From: Zygnema cylindricum
Lineage: Eukaryota > Streptophyta > Zygnematophyceae > Zygnematales > Zygnemataceae
Direction of reading: 5' to 3'
Length of the DNA stretch: 64,000 nt
Assembly (NCBI GenBank): GCA_037447655.1
Contig: JBBHKE010000745.1
Span: 105,001-169,000, forward strand
How positions within the stretch are numbered: position 1 is the stretch's first letter; every line of letters starts with the position of its first letter. Of this stretch, positions 31,342 through 42,144 are shown in pieces. The notes under the pieces were generated by a model. It was not told the origin of the DNA. It worked only from the letters and a program-made list of their open reading frames with translations, and made no database searches. The translations under genes and the position numbers were made by a program.

Positions 31342-31807
31342 CAGAGGTCGCAAAAGTCAAAATTTTAGATAACCAAAACCGACCGTTTTTTTTTTTTCAA
31401 AATCTGAGTAACCTACGCCCGACCGGGTTATGTCACGCTCCTAAATTGTTAACCTTTACCCGAAACGCGTTTACGAAAATAAAAGTTAACCGAAACTCGA
31501 CTTCTCGCGACTAACCGTACCCGACCGTACCCCAATAAGGACAAAATAAGTGGTACATCTCCCGTATACCTTCCACGACAACAAGTTCAAAGCACAATAA
31601 TGTTGGATTTTATGGACAGTACAAAACTTTCAGTTTTTTTCGTTTTTTGCTTACCCGACCGTAACCGATTTCTTTTTATTTTTTTTGTGAATCAACCGCC
31701 CTAGTCCGCCCGGCCCTCCAAATTTGGCACCCCAATCCGTTCCGGATCCGACGCGGGCGGTCGGTTAACGGTCGGTCACGGTTTCGGTTGACCGTTTGCG
31801 ACCTCTG
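31342..31807. mobile_element. hAT-like MITE, family C, copy 1
   Basis: 466 bp with termini CAGAGGTCGCAAA and TTTGCGACCTCTG. A perfect 8-bp duplication CCTGCGTG lies at 31334-31341 and 31808-31815. The interior is rich in CGACCG and CCCGACC words and a GGATCCGACGCGGGCGG segment, with no coding capacity. The same host repeat without the insertion is at 52567-52600, giving an empty site. Confidence 0.92.
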
Positions 31808-32015
31808 CCTGCGTGGAAGGGATTTTTCATTTTTGTATTATCGTGTATCAAGAGCCTTTGTAGTTTGTGTACTGAGTGCCTTTTGACGATATCCAATATA
31901 TGTCTTTTTTTTTACCTACAAATAATTTATACATTGCCTTGGTATATCTAACAGACAAATATCGGAATATAACAGAGATATATGCGATGAGTTATCAGAT
32001 CGATAACCATCGCTA
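31808..32015. repeat. Dispersed repeat hosting family C, right part
   Basis: GAAGGGATTTTTCATTTTTG, CTTTGTAGTTTGTGTA and CGATATCCAATATATGTC match 52597-52700 and, inverted, 62740-62840. It ends in TTATCAGATCGATAACCATC, also found inverted at 62672-62705. Confidence 0.65.
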
Positions 32016-32018
32016 TAT

Positions 32019-32480
32019 TAGGTCGCAAAAGTCAAAATTTTAGATAACCGAAATTGACAATTTTTTCTTTTTCAAAATCTGAGTACCCGACGCCCGACTG
32101 GGTTATGTCACGCTCCCAAATTGTTTCCCGTTACCCGATACGCATTTACGAAAAAAAGGTTAACCGAAACTCGATTTTACGCGACTACCCGTACCCGCCC
32201 GTACTCGAATATGTACAAAATTAATGGTACATCTCCTTCATACCTTCGACGTTACCAAGAGTAGAAAGTACAATAATGTTAGATAGTATGGACAGTACAC
32301 AACCTTCAATTTTTTTCGTTTTTTGCTTACCCGACCGTAAACAATTTTTTTATTTTTTTGTGAATCACCCGCTTGAATCCGCCCGGCCCCCCAAATTTGG
32401 CACCCGAATTTGTTCCAGATCCGACGCGGGCGGTCGGGTAACTGTCGATTACGGTTTCGGGCAACCGTTTGCAACTTCTG
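32019..32480. mobile_element. hAT-like MITE, family C, copy 2
   Basis: About 80% similar by eye to 31342-31807 over its whole length (TAGGTCGCAAAAGTC at the left, GTTTGCAACTTCTG at the right). Both termini have lost bases and no target-site duplication is evident, so it is older. The frames across it are not coding. Confidence 0.75.
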
Positions 32481-32589
32481 CCACCGTACATTGGGTTGCC
32501 GGATTTTTTTCAGAAGGGGAGGAAATCTTTAGTACGATTTCTCGTACATTATTTCCGTACTAAAGTTGTACGGACCCTAACCACCAACA

Positions 32590-32712
32590 AAATATATTGC
32601 GATATTTTTTCTCCAATCTATGAGCAATATATCGAGCTTTGAGCGATATATCGGTCCCTTAAATATCGAGTGTAGAAGTTATCGAAGTGGAATCTTTTCC
32701 GATACACAACAT
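32590..32712. mobile_element. Remnant of a GATATATCG-rich hAT-like family A element
   Basis: GCGATATATCGGTCCC and AATATATCGAGC words ending CCGATACACAACA resemble one end of the element at 915-1999. It lies at the far end of the duplicated F-box segment, matching 56820-56985. Confidence 0.55.
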
Positions 32713-33129
32713 TAAATAATTGGTTTTAAAACATTACAACAAAGTACCGACAATGATGTAGTGCGCACGTTATTTTTACATATTTTCGAAAAACCTGGTA
32801 AGGATTCATGCTCTAAAGGTTGAGGAGAAACCTACTATGGGATTTACCGTAGCTATTAGTTTGTTCTGATTGAAATTGGAGTCGTAACGAATCTTCATTT
32901 CCGGTTATCATATATAGGAATTGAGTAAGTCAAGATTTTTGAAGAACTAGAAACACTTGTGAAATTCATATAGTGGCTAAATAGATTACTTATGGACGTG
33001 TCTCTATTCTAGTTTTAAACAAAATACATGTACAGGGATATCCCACATGTCTAGCAGGTAATCAGTTATGTTCGCCTCCCTTCTCACCTCTCTTTCACTC
33101 CCTCATACTCAACTTCTGAAACTATACTA

Positions 33130-33345
33130 CACCGTTAATCGTCATTAGTGTTAAAGCTTTTTTTCGCCACTTAAAAACATATTTTCTCCATGAACACTTT
33201 GCGAACAATCAATCGGGCGATTGCTATTGGAAGGCAAGATTCTTAACTTCCTATTGGCGGTCTCCTATTGACAATCAAAAGGATGTGAACAGAAAAAAAA
33301 TGTTATAAATGGCCAAAAAAAACTTAACACTAATAACAATTAGCA
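33130..33345. mobile_element. Fold-back MITE, TA family 1, copy
   Basis: Left arm CACCGTTAATCGTCATTAG, then TTTTTTTCGCCACTT and ATTTTCTCCATGAACA; right arm has ACACTAATAACAATTAGCA. A TA precedes the left end (33128-33129). Arms are diverged but still complementary over about 75 bases each. Confidence 0.75.
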
Positions 33346-34328
33346 TAAACACTTTCTCTTGTGAAATTTTTCGAGAGGACGGGTCTCTATGTAGCGAAGG
33401 GGTCTCCTTTGAAATTCATTGAAAAAGATCAATCTTGAGCAACTAGTATTTATATATGAGATATCACAAAGGCGTTTTTTATGAAATTTTTCAAGAAAAA
33501 GGTTAAAGCTCAGAATGTTGCCGATCGGATTCCAAGTCCAATTGTTCCAGTCCAAAAGCAATATACTAGTCATTATCTCAACATTATCTTTCCCAAACAA
33601 ACAAGCCCTTCATGATGATATTATTACATTCAGGCACTTGCGATATATCGTTTTCGTCCTCCATTCAAAACAACCCTAAAGTACAATCCTGAAAGTCACC
33701 GCCTAGATCTGAAAATCTTGAAAAGATTTCAAAGAATCAAACACATAAATCTAAACATACATACACTTGATTATTAACATCATGACTGACATCCTCGCAT
33801 TAAAACATAAACATCCTCACATTTAAACATCCTCACATTGAAACATCGCCGCATTAAAACAAGAGAGATAAAATACGATAGCATACAGTTTAAAGTTTGT
33901 GGAACAATCATTTAGCTATAAAAAGTGGACATAAATCATAACATCATTGCTACAATTTCACATTTTTCTACATGAAAAAAGAGGTGTCAAAACTTGCATT
34001 AATAAAAATTTACTTAGTACAAGCTCAATTGCTAGTGAATCCCTACAATATATCGTGTCTATTTCTCTCAAATCTTGTTTAAGTCTTCCACCTTCAGGGT
34101 CGGGTCTTTTGTCTCCTTCGCTTATATCGTACAAGACCATGAAAAAAAATGCACTCAATTCTTCTATAAATTAATGGTGAACGGTTTTGCCAAGTTACAA
34201 AAAAAACAAGAGAGCAGTCTAATGATAACATTGCCGGTTTAATGCAATTATAGTAAAAAAAGAGAAACAACAAAAAAAATACACTAAACACATAGCGAGA
34301 GAATTTACAACACAAGGGAAGTCCTATC

Positions 34329-35722
34329 TTAAAACATCTCTGGTTCCGACGGTCCTCTATCTTCTCATTGGTCCGCGAAAAACATTTAACAACATTTGGA
34401 TACATGTCTCGAAATCGTTTCAATTCATCGATACACTCTTTGTACTCTTCGTACTCTTCATCCTCTTCATCCTCTTCGCGATCAAAAATGAAAACACATC
34501 TAACCACATTGGGAAACAATTCTTGAAATTCTTTAAGACCTTCAAAATACTGTTTGTTCACTCCAAAGAAAATAGGTGGAAAGTAAATGTCCTTGAAGTT
34601 TAATTTCCGTAGATTAGGGCAATCTCTCAACCATTGCCGTATCATTAGGACTCCATCCCTCTGAAAAGGACGATAATTGAAACTGATGGACTCCAGATTA
34701 GCCATTGGCACTGGACATGGAAAAATACCAAAACATTTAATTTTTGTGAGGGAGGAAGAGTTGTACCTCAGTAAATCGTGCAAGGTTTCTTTATTCCGTC
34801 CCTCATCCTCTCCCCTTTCCATGATTATGAGTTCGTTCAACTTTGATGGAAACCAAGGACTAAAAGAGAATGTTGGTACATGAATATTTGTAAGATCGTC
34901 GTCAAAATAGAACTCCGATAAGTCACTATCTTCGCCAACGACTATATGAACCTTCAAATTCTCGACTAAATTCTCGTAATTTTAAGCAAAATACTGGGCA
35001 GGAGGAGGGTAGTCAGGGATAACCAACTTAAAAGATTCCAAATAGGGACAATTGACGTAGAGCTCACTGGAAATCGCATGAATATCTATGTGTGTCAAAG
35101 ATTTTGTTTGAATGGACAAAGGGAGACGTGTAGAATGTCTACCATCTGCATAGACAAAAATTTTATTTCTTGGAAAAAAATTCAAAAGAGTTTGAAGGTC
35201 TTCTGGTTCATCGTACTCAAAGTTGTCCAAAACGATGCGTCTAACTTTTTCAAAACTAGAATTCGAAAGTATTCCTGAATTTTTCTCGTTCGACAAAAAC
35301 TTGCAACCATACAAATTCATTATCGTTAATGCTTCCATTTTCTTTAAAACATGAAAATGAGCGGATGTCAAATTGCAATTGAAAAAGTAGAAGTGCTCGA
35401 GGCTAGCGCTTACCACTTTCGACCAATAAAGAAAAAATTCCACTGAAATATCACTCCGGTACCTTTTATGAAAAGACAAAACTTTCACGTGGGGAGTGAA
35501 GTTAACAGCCATGGTTATGACTTTTTCTGGTTTTTCTCTACTGATATTTTTTATATCGTATTCGGAAACTTCTAGCTTGGAGGCATGTTTGAATCCATAT
35601 CTAAAGGCTCTGGAGACAATGGATAGGAGGATGAGATTGCGAAGCTGACCATCCTAAGAAAACCGGAAGAGGATGTCAGACAAAATTGGTGTAGGCAGAT
35701 AGTTCCAAAGTGTTCCCTCCAT
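34329..35722 (-). pseudogene. F-box/LRR-like pseudogene, copy 2
   Basis: The frame starts MEGTLWNYLPTPILSDILFR at 35722 and is most like the intact gene at 53741. A CAG codon became TAG at 35656-35654 (position 23), and a TAC became TAA at 34984-34982 after QYFA. Otherwise the frame is open through NYENLVENLKVHIVV to the acidic C-terminus, where a small deletion shifts the frame past the normal stop at about 34329. With two nonsense codons it should make no full-length protein. Confidence 0.85.
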
Positions 35723-36010
35723 GGAAAAAAACAGATACAGGAGACACATGACGTGACAAGTGACGTGACAATAGCAATGGATACACAAAACTTTGACTTA
35801 ATCAAACAGAACGCGATAAAATTATAGCTTGAAAAAACCTAACAGTAACAAAAAAAACCTCTACATCTTGCTGTTACAAGTGTATTGAAAAAATTAAAAC
35901 AGAAAAACATCGAAAATGATTACTCTAAAAGACAAACTGTCAAGAAAGAAGTGACTGTTGCAGACTGCTGCAAATAACACTCTGGAAAAAGCTAATAGCT
36001 ACAGTATAGC
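35723..36010 (-). promoter_or_regulatory. Promoter/upstream block of pseudogene copy 2
   Basis: Contains TGACGTGACAAGTGACGTGA about 40 bases upstream of the start and the shared AACCTAACAGT and AAGTGACTGTTGCAG landmarks. It ends at GTAGAGTTTGCTAGC, where similarity with the 53.3-kb unit stops. Confidence 0.6.
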
Positions 36011-36129
36011 TAGCAAACTCTACAATATAATGCAGTTTAAGTGTTGTTTACACTTACCAGGCGCTGTTTAACTGTAGTAATGCAGAAATAAAAGGTTATT
36101 TTAGTATTTTCTAGGTTTTGTAAAATGCA

Positions 36130-36400
36130 GAAAAGAAGTAGAGGTAGTCTGCCTCTAACTCCTCTCTCCAGCTCCCACACTTGTCGCAGTCACTGAAAGT
36201 TGGAGAGGGAGATACAGCCATGGCCGCCTATGCTATCTCGACGGGAATAGAGATTAGATTGGTAGATTTTACCAAAATAACTTGGCGGATCCAAGATTTG
36301 AACCTGGTACCAGCAGTCTGCTAGAATAGCCTGTAGCCTGAGGCCTTAGCAAACTAGTCTAACTAAAGATATATGATGTAGAGTTTAATAGGTATTTTAA
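36130..36400 (-). mobile_element. tRNA-derived SINE, copy 3 (diverged)
   Basis: On the minus strand, CTAGTTTGCTAAGGCCTCAG resembles the A-box end and AGGTTCAAATCTTGG the B box. Downstream lies GGCGGCCATGGCTG, the core found in the other SINE copies. The 3' end is not matched well. Confidence 0.55.
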
Positions 36401-36419
36401 ATATCAACCTGTAGGCTAT

Positions 36420-37094
36420 TTCCATTCAACGGGATACTTAGACATAGATACAATTTGTAATGTACGGCGTATTGCGCATTTTGTTTCGAAGGCGAAACAA
36501 ATAGTACGCAAGTATTTATGACGGCCACGATTCTAATCCGGCTTAATCGGACGGCCACGAAGCATGCCGAGATCGCGGAATGGGTTTTCGGCGGTTTGCA
36601 GTTGACGTCACATCAATCGCCATATGGCACAATCACATTGGATTATGGCATCTCCGGGGATTCCAGGAACAAATCCAAAAATGACATGTGTCGGTTTGTT
36701 GGCCATGTCGTACAATGGTCGTACAAAAAGTACATCGATACATGTACCTTTATATACGATACACTATTATTATTGGTGCCGTACTTCAGTAGATAGATTT
36801 TTAGAGAGAGATAGGACTTAGAAAATTTGATAGATTGGACCCTCTCTCCCAGAGAGCTTCAATATAAAAGGTCAACTTTGACCCTTCATAACTTATTGCT
36901 CAGGGGAGCAAATTGAGAGATTCCCTGAGCAAATTGAGAGATTCTTTTTGCTATTGACTCAGGGGAGCCTTGTCTTTACAGTGGTAAAGGTGGTCAGAGT
37001 TTTTGTCTGCCAGACTGGCAGTTAATCTTGCTGAAACAAAAAGGGGTCAGGGGTATCCTAGAGGCTTCCAGTGAGTTGCCTACTCTGAGGTCCT
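36420..37094 (+). other. Region upstream of copia 2, leader-like sequence
   Basis: 36850-37000 has a short direct repeat (AGCAAATTGAGAGATTC twice). GGGTATCCTAGAGGCTTCCA just before the gag ATG resembles the leader of the gag remnant at 4896. No LTR pair was found. A GACGGCCACGAT/GGACGGCCACGAA duplication at about 36518-36560 is unexplained. Confidence 0.4.
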
Positions 37095-39236
37095 ATGGAG
37101 GTCTCAGAGTTGCAGGTTATGGGCCCACCTTCTAGGGTACCCATATTCAATGGAGTTGGCTTCATATACTGGGAAAGTATGATGACAGGAGCTCTATGTG
37201 AAAAACGGTTTTGGGGAATAGTGAGTGGACGGGTGAAGCGTCCATCCAGTCTTGGGATACCTCCAAGGTTTACAAGAGGCAGATTCACTAGAGATTCAAA
37301 TCTACCTTCAACGGAGGAGACAAAGGAAGGAGAAGTGGTGGACAAAGGAAAGGAGAAGCAGACGGTCTCGCCAATAGCAACCGGTTCGGCATTCATATCA
37401 CCTATTCCAAGGAACGAGGAGAATGATATCGATACCTGGGACTACAACAATATGGCGGCTAAGCACTTCATCCTCTGCCATCTTATTCAAGGACTTGCAT
37501 CTCCCCATTTGCATGTAGAGAGGGCATCCGATCTTTGGGTGGCTCTCATAGAGATGTACCGAAGTGGTACGATTCAGCAACAACAGTTGGCTGATCAGAA
37601 AATTAAGAAGTATGTATACAAAGGGGGGAAGATGTTGGATTTTTGCAATGAGCTTGCTACACTTTTCATAGAACTAGACAGTGCTGGAAAAGTATTTAGA
37701 GACAAGGAAAAGGTTAACTGTTTACTGATGAAGTTACCCGATGAGTTTGAAAACATAGTCAACCGTGTGCAAGACTTGGCGGACTCAAGGTGGATTTGGA
37801 ATTCAGTGGTAGGGATGATTCTCGTTCGGGAGAATACAATTGAGATCCAAAGGGGAAGAAAGAGTGGGCAAGCTTTGGCAGCTGGGATCGATTGGAGAAA
37901 CAATGATTCCAGAAAACAAGTTGGAAATTATCGAGGGGAGGGGCAAAAAAATCAGACCGAAGAGTTCGGACCAAGGACTTCCAAGGGTTTGTGCCATTTT
38001 TGTAAGAAACCCGGGCATTATATGGCTGAATGCACTAAGTTAACCGAGCTGCGGTTAAAGGAGGGGCAGACCGGTGGACCCCCGAAAGGAAAGAAAAAGG
38101 CCCTTGTGACACACGTACATGAGGCGGAATTTGAGGACGAGGACGATGAACTCCTATTGGATGAGGAGTTGGAAGCGAAAAACGAGGTCGAAATTCCACG
38201 AAAGCAGAAATGTGCTTTCGGTGGATTGAAAGGTGAACCAGGCTAGATTGTAGATTCATGTGCATCCATGCACATGTGTAAAGATAAACACCTTTTCACT
38301 AAGATAAGAAAGATTCCCACCGTCGAGATAGAGAACGGGGATGGGAGGATAGTCACTACTACTCTTGTAGGATTGGTTGATCTAAAATTGTTAGTAGAAG
38401 GAAAGACATCCATAGTTACATTCTCCGATGTATTGTTTATTCCGGAGCTGAACAAAAACCTTATCTCTACATCTGTATTAGATGATAAGGGTTTTGATAC
38501 TAGCACTAGGAAAGGAGTCTTTACTGCTAGTTTTGAGGAGGAAGTTTATTTCACTGCTGAAAAAGGTAGCCAAGGGATGTTTAGGCTGATTTTAAGCAAT
38601 GAAAAGAAGAAACTTTATTATGCTGGTGTTCATGATATAATGTTGTGGCATAAGAGGCTTGGGCATGTGAATTTAGATAAGTTAAGAGAGATGTAAAACA
38701 TGGGAGTAGTGGAAGGGATTCAGTTCGGTGAAAGTGAGAATCTAAGTGATTGTAGTGGATGTGCTCAAGGTAAAGCACACAGGTTACCCTTCCCAAAAAC
38801 AGCCACCTATAAAGGAGAAAAGATTCTAGATTTAGTACACACAGATATTTGGGGGCCGGCCAAAGTGCCATCACCCGGGGGGAAGAGATTTATGATGACT
38901 ATCACCGATGATTGGTCTCGGTATTCCAGGGTGTATTTTTTGAAAAATAAGTCAGAGGCTCAGGAATGTTTTAAACAATATAAAGCATGGAGTGAAAAAC
39001 TCCATGAAACCTCAATCAAGAGAGTAAGGACTGACAATGGTGGAGAGTATACCTCTAACCAGTTTGAGGATTTTCTGAGAGAAGATGGAGTGCAACACCA
39101 AAAGACAGTTCCTGAAAATCCTGAACAGAATGGTGTAGCTGAAAGATTAAATAGAACACTGAGTGATAGTGCTAGGAGTATGCAGTCAGATAAAAAGATA
39201 ACTTTTCATTTGTGTATGAAGAGTGATCATTATTGA
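37095..39236 (+). pseudogene. Ty1/copia gag-protease-integrase, truncated copy 2
   Basis: One frame with no frameshift but two nonsense codons. Gag (MEVSELQVMGPPSRVPIFNG ...) carries one CX2CX4HX4C knuckle (CHFCKKPGHYMAEC). The protease motif, normally W-I-x-D-S-G-A, reads TAG-IVDSCAS: the Trp codon is a stop (38244-38246) and the active-site Gly is Cys. A GAG-pre-integrase segment (LWHKRLGHVNLDKL, then TAA at 38694-38696, then CSGCAQGK) and the integrase core with VHTDIWGPAKV, RTDNGGEYTS and PEQNGVAERLNR (D, D, E) follow. The frame ends soon after the integrase Glu; RT and RNase H are absent and no LTR was seen. Unable to move by itself. Confidence 0.85.
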
Positions 39237-39289
39237 GTACAAAGGTACAAGAAAAGAAGAAAGAAAATAGAACATGCACAGGTATTAGG

Positions 39290-39461
39290 TGTTAGGTATT
39301 TAGGCGTTATACTTTACACTAATAGTAACTCCCGGTGCACTGTACTTATTCCAAAATATCCAAAAAATGAAAGGTACAGTGTCTCCTTCTTATACTTATG
39401 AAAGGTACATTAGTACTTTACCGTACCTATGTCAATGAAGGGTACAGTACCTAGTACATTA
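39290..39461. repeat. Dispersed repeat with AGGTACAGT words, left part
   Basis: GGTACAGTACCTAGTACATTA and nearby AAAGGTACAT words match 52980-53080. It is the left flank of the double MITE insertion at 39462-40187. Confidence 0.7.
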
Positions 39462-39668
39462 GACCGTGAATCGTTATTAGCGTATTGAACGCTAATTCGG
39501 TTCCCTATATATTTTTCCAAATTCTCAAATAGAATTATTTATACTATTTAAATTAAACCTTAATTCCTAGTTAGAGTAAACGATATCTTTGAAAGTTTCT
39601 AAATTCCCAATTAGCATTAATAACTCCTATACCCTAAAAAAATTCTACGCTAATAACGATTCAAGGTG
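39462..39668. mobile_element. MITE, TA family 1-like, 207 bp
   Basis: Termini GACCGTGAATCGTTATTAGC and the complement GCTAATAACGATTCAAGGTG. Flanked by TA at 39460-39461 and 39669-39670. The corresponding unoccupied site, with one TA, is at about 53079-53082. A second, 3'-truncated copy is at 63352-63514. Confidence 0.88.
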
Positions 39669-39689
39669 TAGAGTATTGTACTTGCGCTA

Positions 39690-40187
39690 CACCACAAATC
39701 GTAATTACAGTAATGAAAAAATTAGAGTAAAAAAAGAGAAAAAAATTATTAGAGTTATGAATTCTAATTTGTGTGATAGAACTTTTTCAAAAAGGAATTT
39801 TACTCTAATTTATTTAAGTACTCTAATTTGGCGCGCTAATACTCTACTGTAAATAAGGTATTCGTACAGAATCTGATAAAACGTACAGTTTATTGTCACT
39901 ATGACGTTTGCACTACGAGGTTTGCTACATGCAGTCACATGATAACGGCCTGTATTAAATCATTATTTGTACTTTTTTACTTAATAAAATACAATTTTGC
40001 ACGGTCAAACACCGACCGTACGCCACACTATTTAAAACGGCACTGTATTAGAGTTATTAACGCTCATTCAAAAAGTACCTTAAATAATGTAAAGAATAAT
40101 TTAGAATAATGTATTCTATTTATGGTGATCGAGTCAAATTTGGGTTGACGAAATTAGCGTATATATCTCTAATTACGATTCGCGGTG
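39690..40187. mobile_element. MITE, TA family 2, 498 bp
   Basis: Termini CACCACAAATCGTAATTAC and the complementary CTAATTACGATTCGCGGTG, flanked by TA at 39688-39689 and 40188-40189. The unoccupied site is at about 53098-53100. A second full copy is at 62842-63344. The interior is AT-rich with AAATTAGAGTAAAAAA and no coding capacity. Confidence 0.9.
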
Positions 40188-40189
40188 TA

Positions 40190-40345
40190 AGAAACGGTAC
40201 AAAACATTTCGTACAAGTACATTGCTTTGTACGGCGCCATCTCTATTTTAAGCAGGGTGGACAACTTGTCTGGCTCCTCATTTCTCATATTAGCTTCATT
40301 TCTCATTTTAGCTTTTAATAGCTTTTAACACCTTGCTCTTTAGAA
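40190..40345. repeat. Dispersed repeat, right part
   Basis: TGTACGGCGCCATCT, GGGTGGACA and TTTTTAACACC-like landmarks match 53125-53225. Confidence 0.7.
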
Positions 40346-41243
40346 CTGTGAGGCTCCTCCTTAAGATGAGAGGCAAGCAAAGCGATTCGTCGGTCCATAG
40401 AGGAGGAAGACACTGCAGGTAGTCAAAAACAAGAAGAAAAGTTAACGAAGGAAGGAAGGAAAAAGATTAATGAAGAAGGGAAGGAAAAGGGTTAATGAAG
40501 AAGGGAAGGAAAGAGAAATTGATGAAGAAAGAAAGAAAGAAGGAGAGGTTAACAAGGACGGAAAAAGAAGCTGCCAAAAAAAGCAAGGAAATTTACTTAC
40601 TGAAAAAATAAAGAAAAAGAAGATAACAAAGAAAAGTAGGAAAAACGAGTGTCATACGCAAGGAAGTCATAAAAAGGAATCGTTAACAGGACGGTTTTCA
40701 AAGAACAAATTTACATTTCAAAGAAGTTATCCATCGGTCAACTTTGTTAAAATAACTACACCAGTTTGTGTACTCTTGCGAAAAACAAACACAAAGTTTA
40801 CTATCCCGAACTTCTTTTTGCTCTGAAATTAGAGTTGCACGCAATAATGGTTTTCTCCTAAAAGATTAGCTTTCATCCCTATGATGCTTTAACAACACTA
40901 TTTTAACGTTTTTTTCTTTCACCCAAGATAATAAATATTGTTAAAAACACCAAGGGAAGGAGTGGCTCAGACCTGAATTAGCGTTAAGACACTAATTTTG
41001 CACTAATACCAGTAATTCCTTGAATCTAAGCTATGAACAGTCTGCTTAAATAAACTTTCACCTAGTTATAAATACTTTATTATAGTGAAAAATCCTCAGA
41101 CGGTTAAAATAGATATACCAAAAAACTTTGGACATACACTGGAGCCAACATTTTCCCCTTAGAAAAACTTGCACTAAAAAGAAATTCTTGCAAAAACATT
41201 ACTAAAAAATGGGAACAAATTATGCATGAGAAACCATTATTAC
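40346..41243. other. Intergenic, purine-rich patch, nothing recognised
   Basis: GAAGGAAGG-type purine sequence at 40440-40640; the frame through it (Lys/Glu-rich) is not supported as a gene. No repeat family recognised in the rest. Confidence 0.4.
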
Positions 41244-41445
41244 CTGAAAGCGAATGGGGAATTGGAGTGTTCTCTAGAACTGGAACACTGGGATTTCTGT
41301 CCACTTTCTGTTCTTGTGTGGCGTAACAAGGCTCCACGCTAATTACGGATTCTGAAAACAGTTTCTCTAAACGGAGTTCCGTTATCTGTTGTTGTTGTGA
41401 AGCTGCCACCTGCAACTCTTCTATTGGTCGGTTAGGATATCTTTC
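41244..41445 (-). CDS. Orphan splice-bounded exon, unknown protein
   Basis: On the minus strand a 202-nt open segment lies between an acceptor (TTTGGATGCAG) and a donor (TCAG|GTAATA). It reads ERYPNRPIEELQVAASQQQQ, then ITELRLEKLFSESVIS ... NPSVPVLENTPIPHSLS. Composition is like an ordinary protein, unlike the flanking AT-rich sequence. It has no similarity to the transposons here and no neighbouring exon was identified, so it could be an exon of a gene with very long introns or a gene relic. Confidence 0.5.
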
Positions 41446-41831
41446 CTGCATCCAAACCACATGAAAACACACAAAAAAAAACAACAGAAAATGGTAAAAG
41501 ATAACTTGTGAAACATCAATATCTTAAAGCATCAACAAATTTTCAGATAACTTTCTGAGATCGATCCTACCGTTTGGCAAATTTCTGATTCCATGAAAAG
41601 ATTTGAGGTGTTGATAAATGGTTTCTGACAAAATATACTTCACAGTAGAGTTTAAGAAGGTATGTTAACATATTTAAAAGCTTGACTGGAGAGTGTTATA
41701 TAGCGACATAAAATACAATTAAGAATCACAACAAAACTGTGTTTTGAAACTGTTTAAGTTTCCTAACTTGGATGTAAGTTCATCTTGTTTGTGTATCCAA
41801 AAGGTTTGCATGTATATACAGATATAATAAA

Positions 41832-42144
41832 TGTTAAGTCAAAATTTGTAATCGGCCGTCGCGGTCTGTCGCGCTGCCGACTATTCTGTCTTTTTCAGTC
41901 TAAGTAGTAGTCGGCTGTCGCGGTCTGTCGCGCGGCTGATTAATTTGTCATTACGCTAAGTTAGTGGTCACGATTGGTTTTATTTAGTCGTGTAGTGGAT
42001 TGTAGTTTTCTTGTATTCTTGGAGATTCAGTTTGACTATGACCAGGTTATGTTTCGTTTGGTGTGTACGGTTAGTATGTATGTTTTGTCTTTAGTTGGTT
42101 TTGGTCGTACGTGTGAGTTGTGCCGGCAGTTCTTTGTGTTTCGC
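41832..42144 (+). repeat. 5' LTR, truncated
   Basis: Starts TGTTAAGTCAAAATTTG and is almost identical to 47340-47650 up to TTTGTGTTTCGC, where it jumps directly into gag. It contains two copies of CGGTCTGTCGCGC about 65 bases apart. Confidence 0.9.

Larger units (their letters stand above)
32720..36010 (-). repeat. Segmental duplication unit containing an F-box/LRR pseudogene
   Basis: This segment corresponds, inverted, to about 53300-56960. Shared in order: promoter block, F-box/LRR frame, the AAGATTTCAAAGAATC flank, a MITE at the same relative place (33130-33345 against 56171-56386) and a segment with TCTAGTTTTAAAC and ATTCATATAGTGGC. The common MITE shows it inserted before the duplication. 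Confidence 0.7.

Noticed and set aside
40470-40826. Lys/Glu-rich 118-aa frame
   Set aside because: Purine-rich simple sequence; no homologue recognised and no exon signals.
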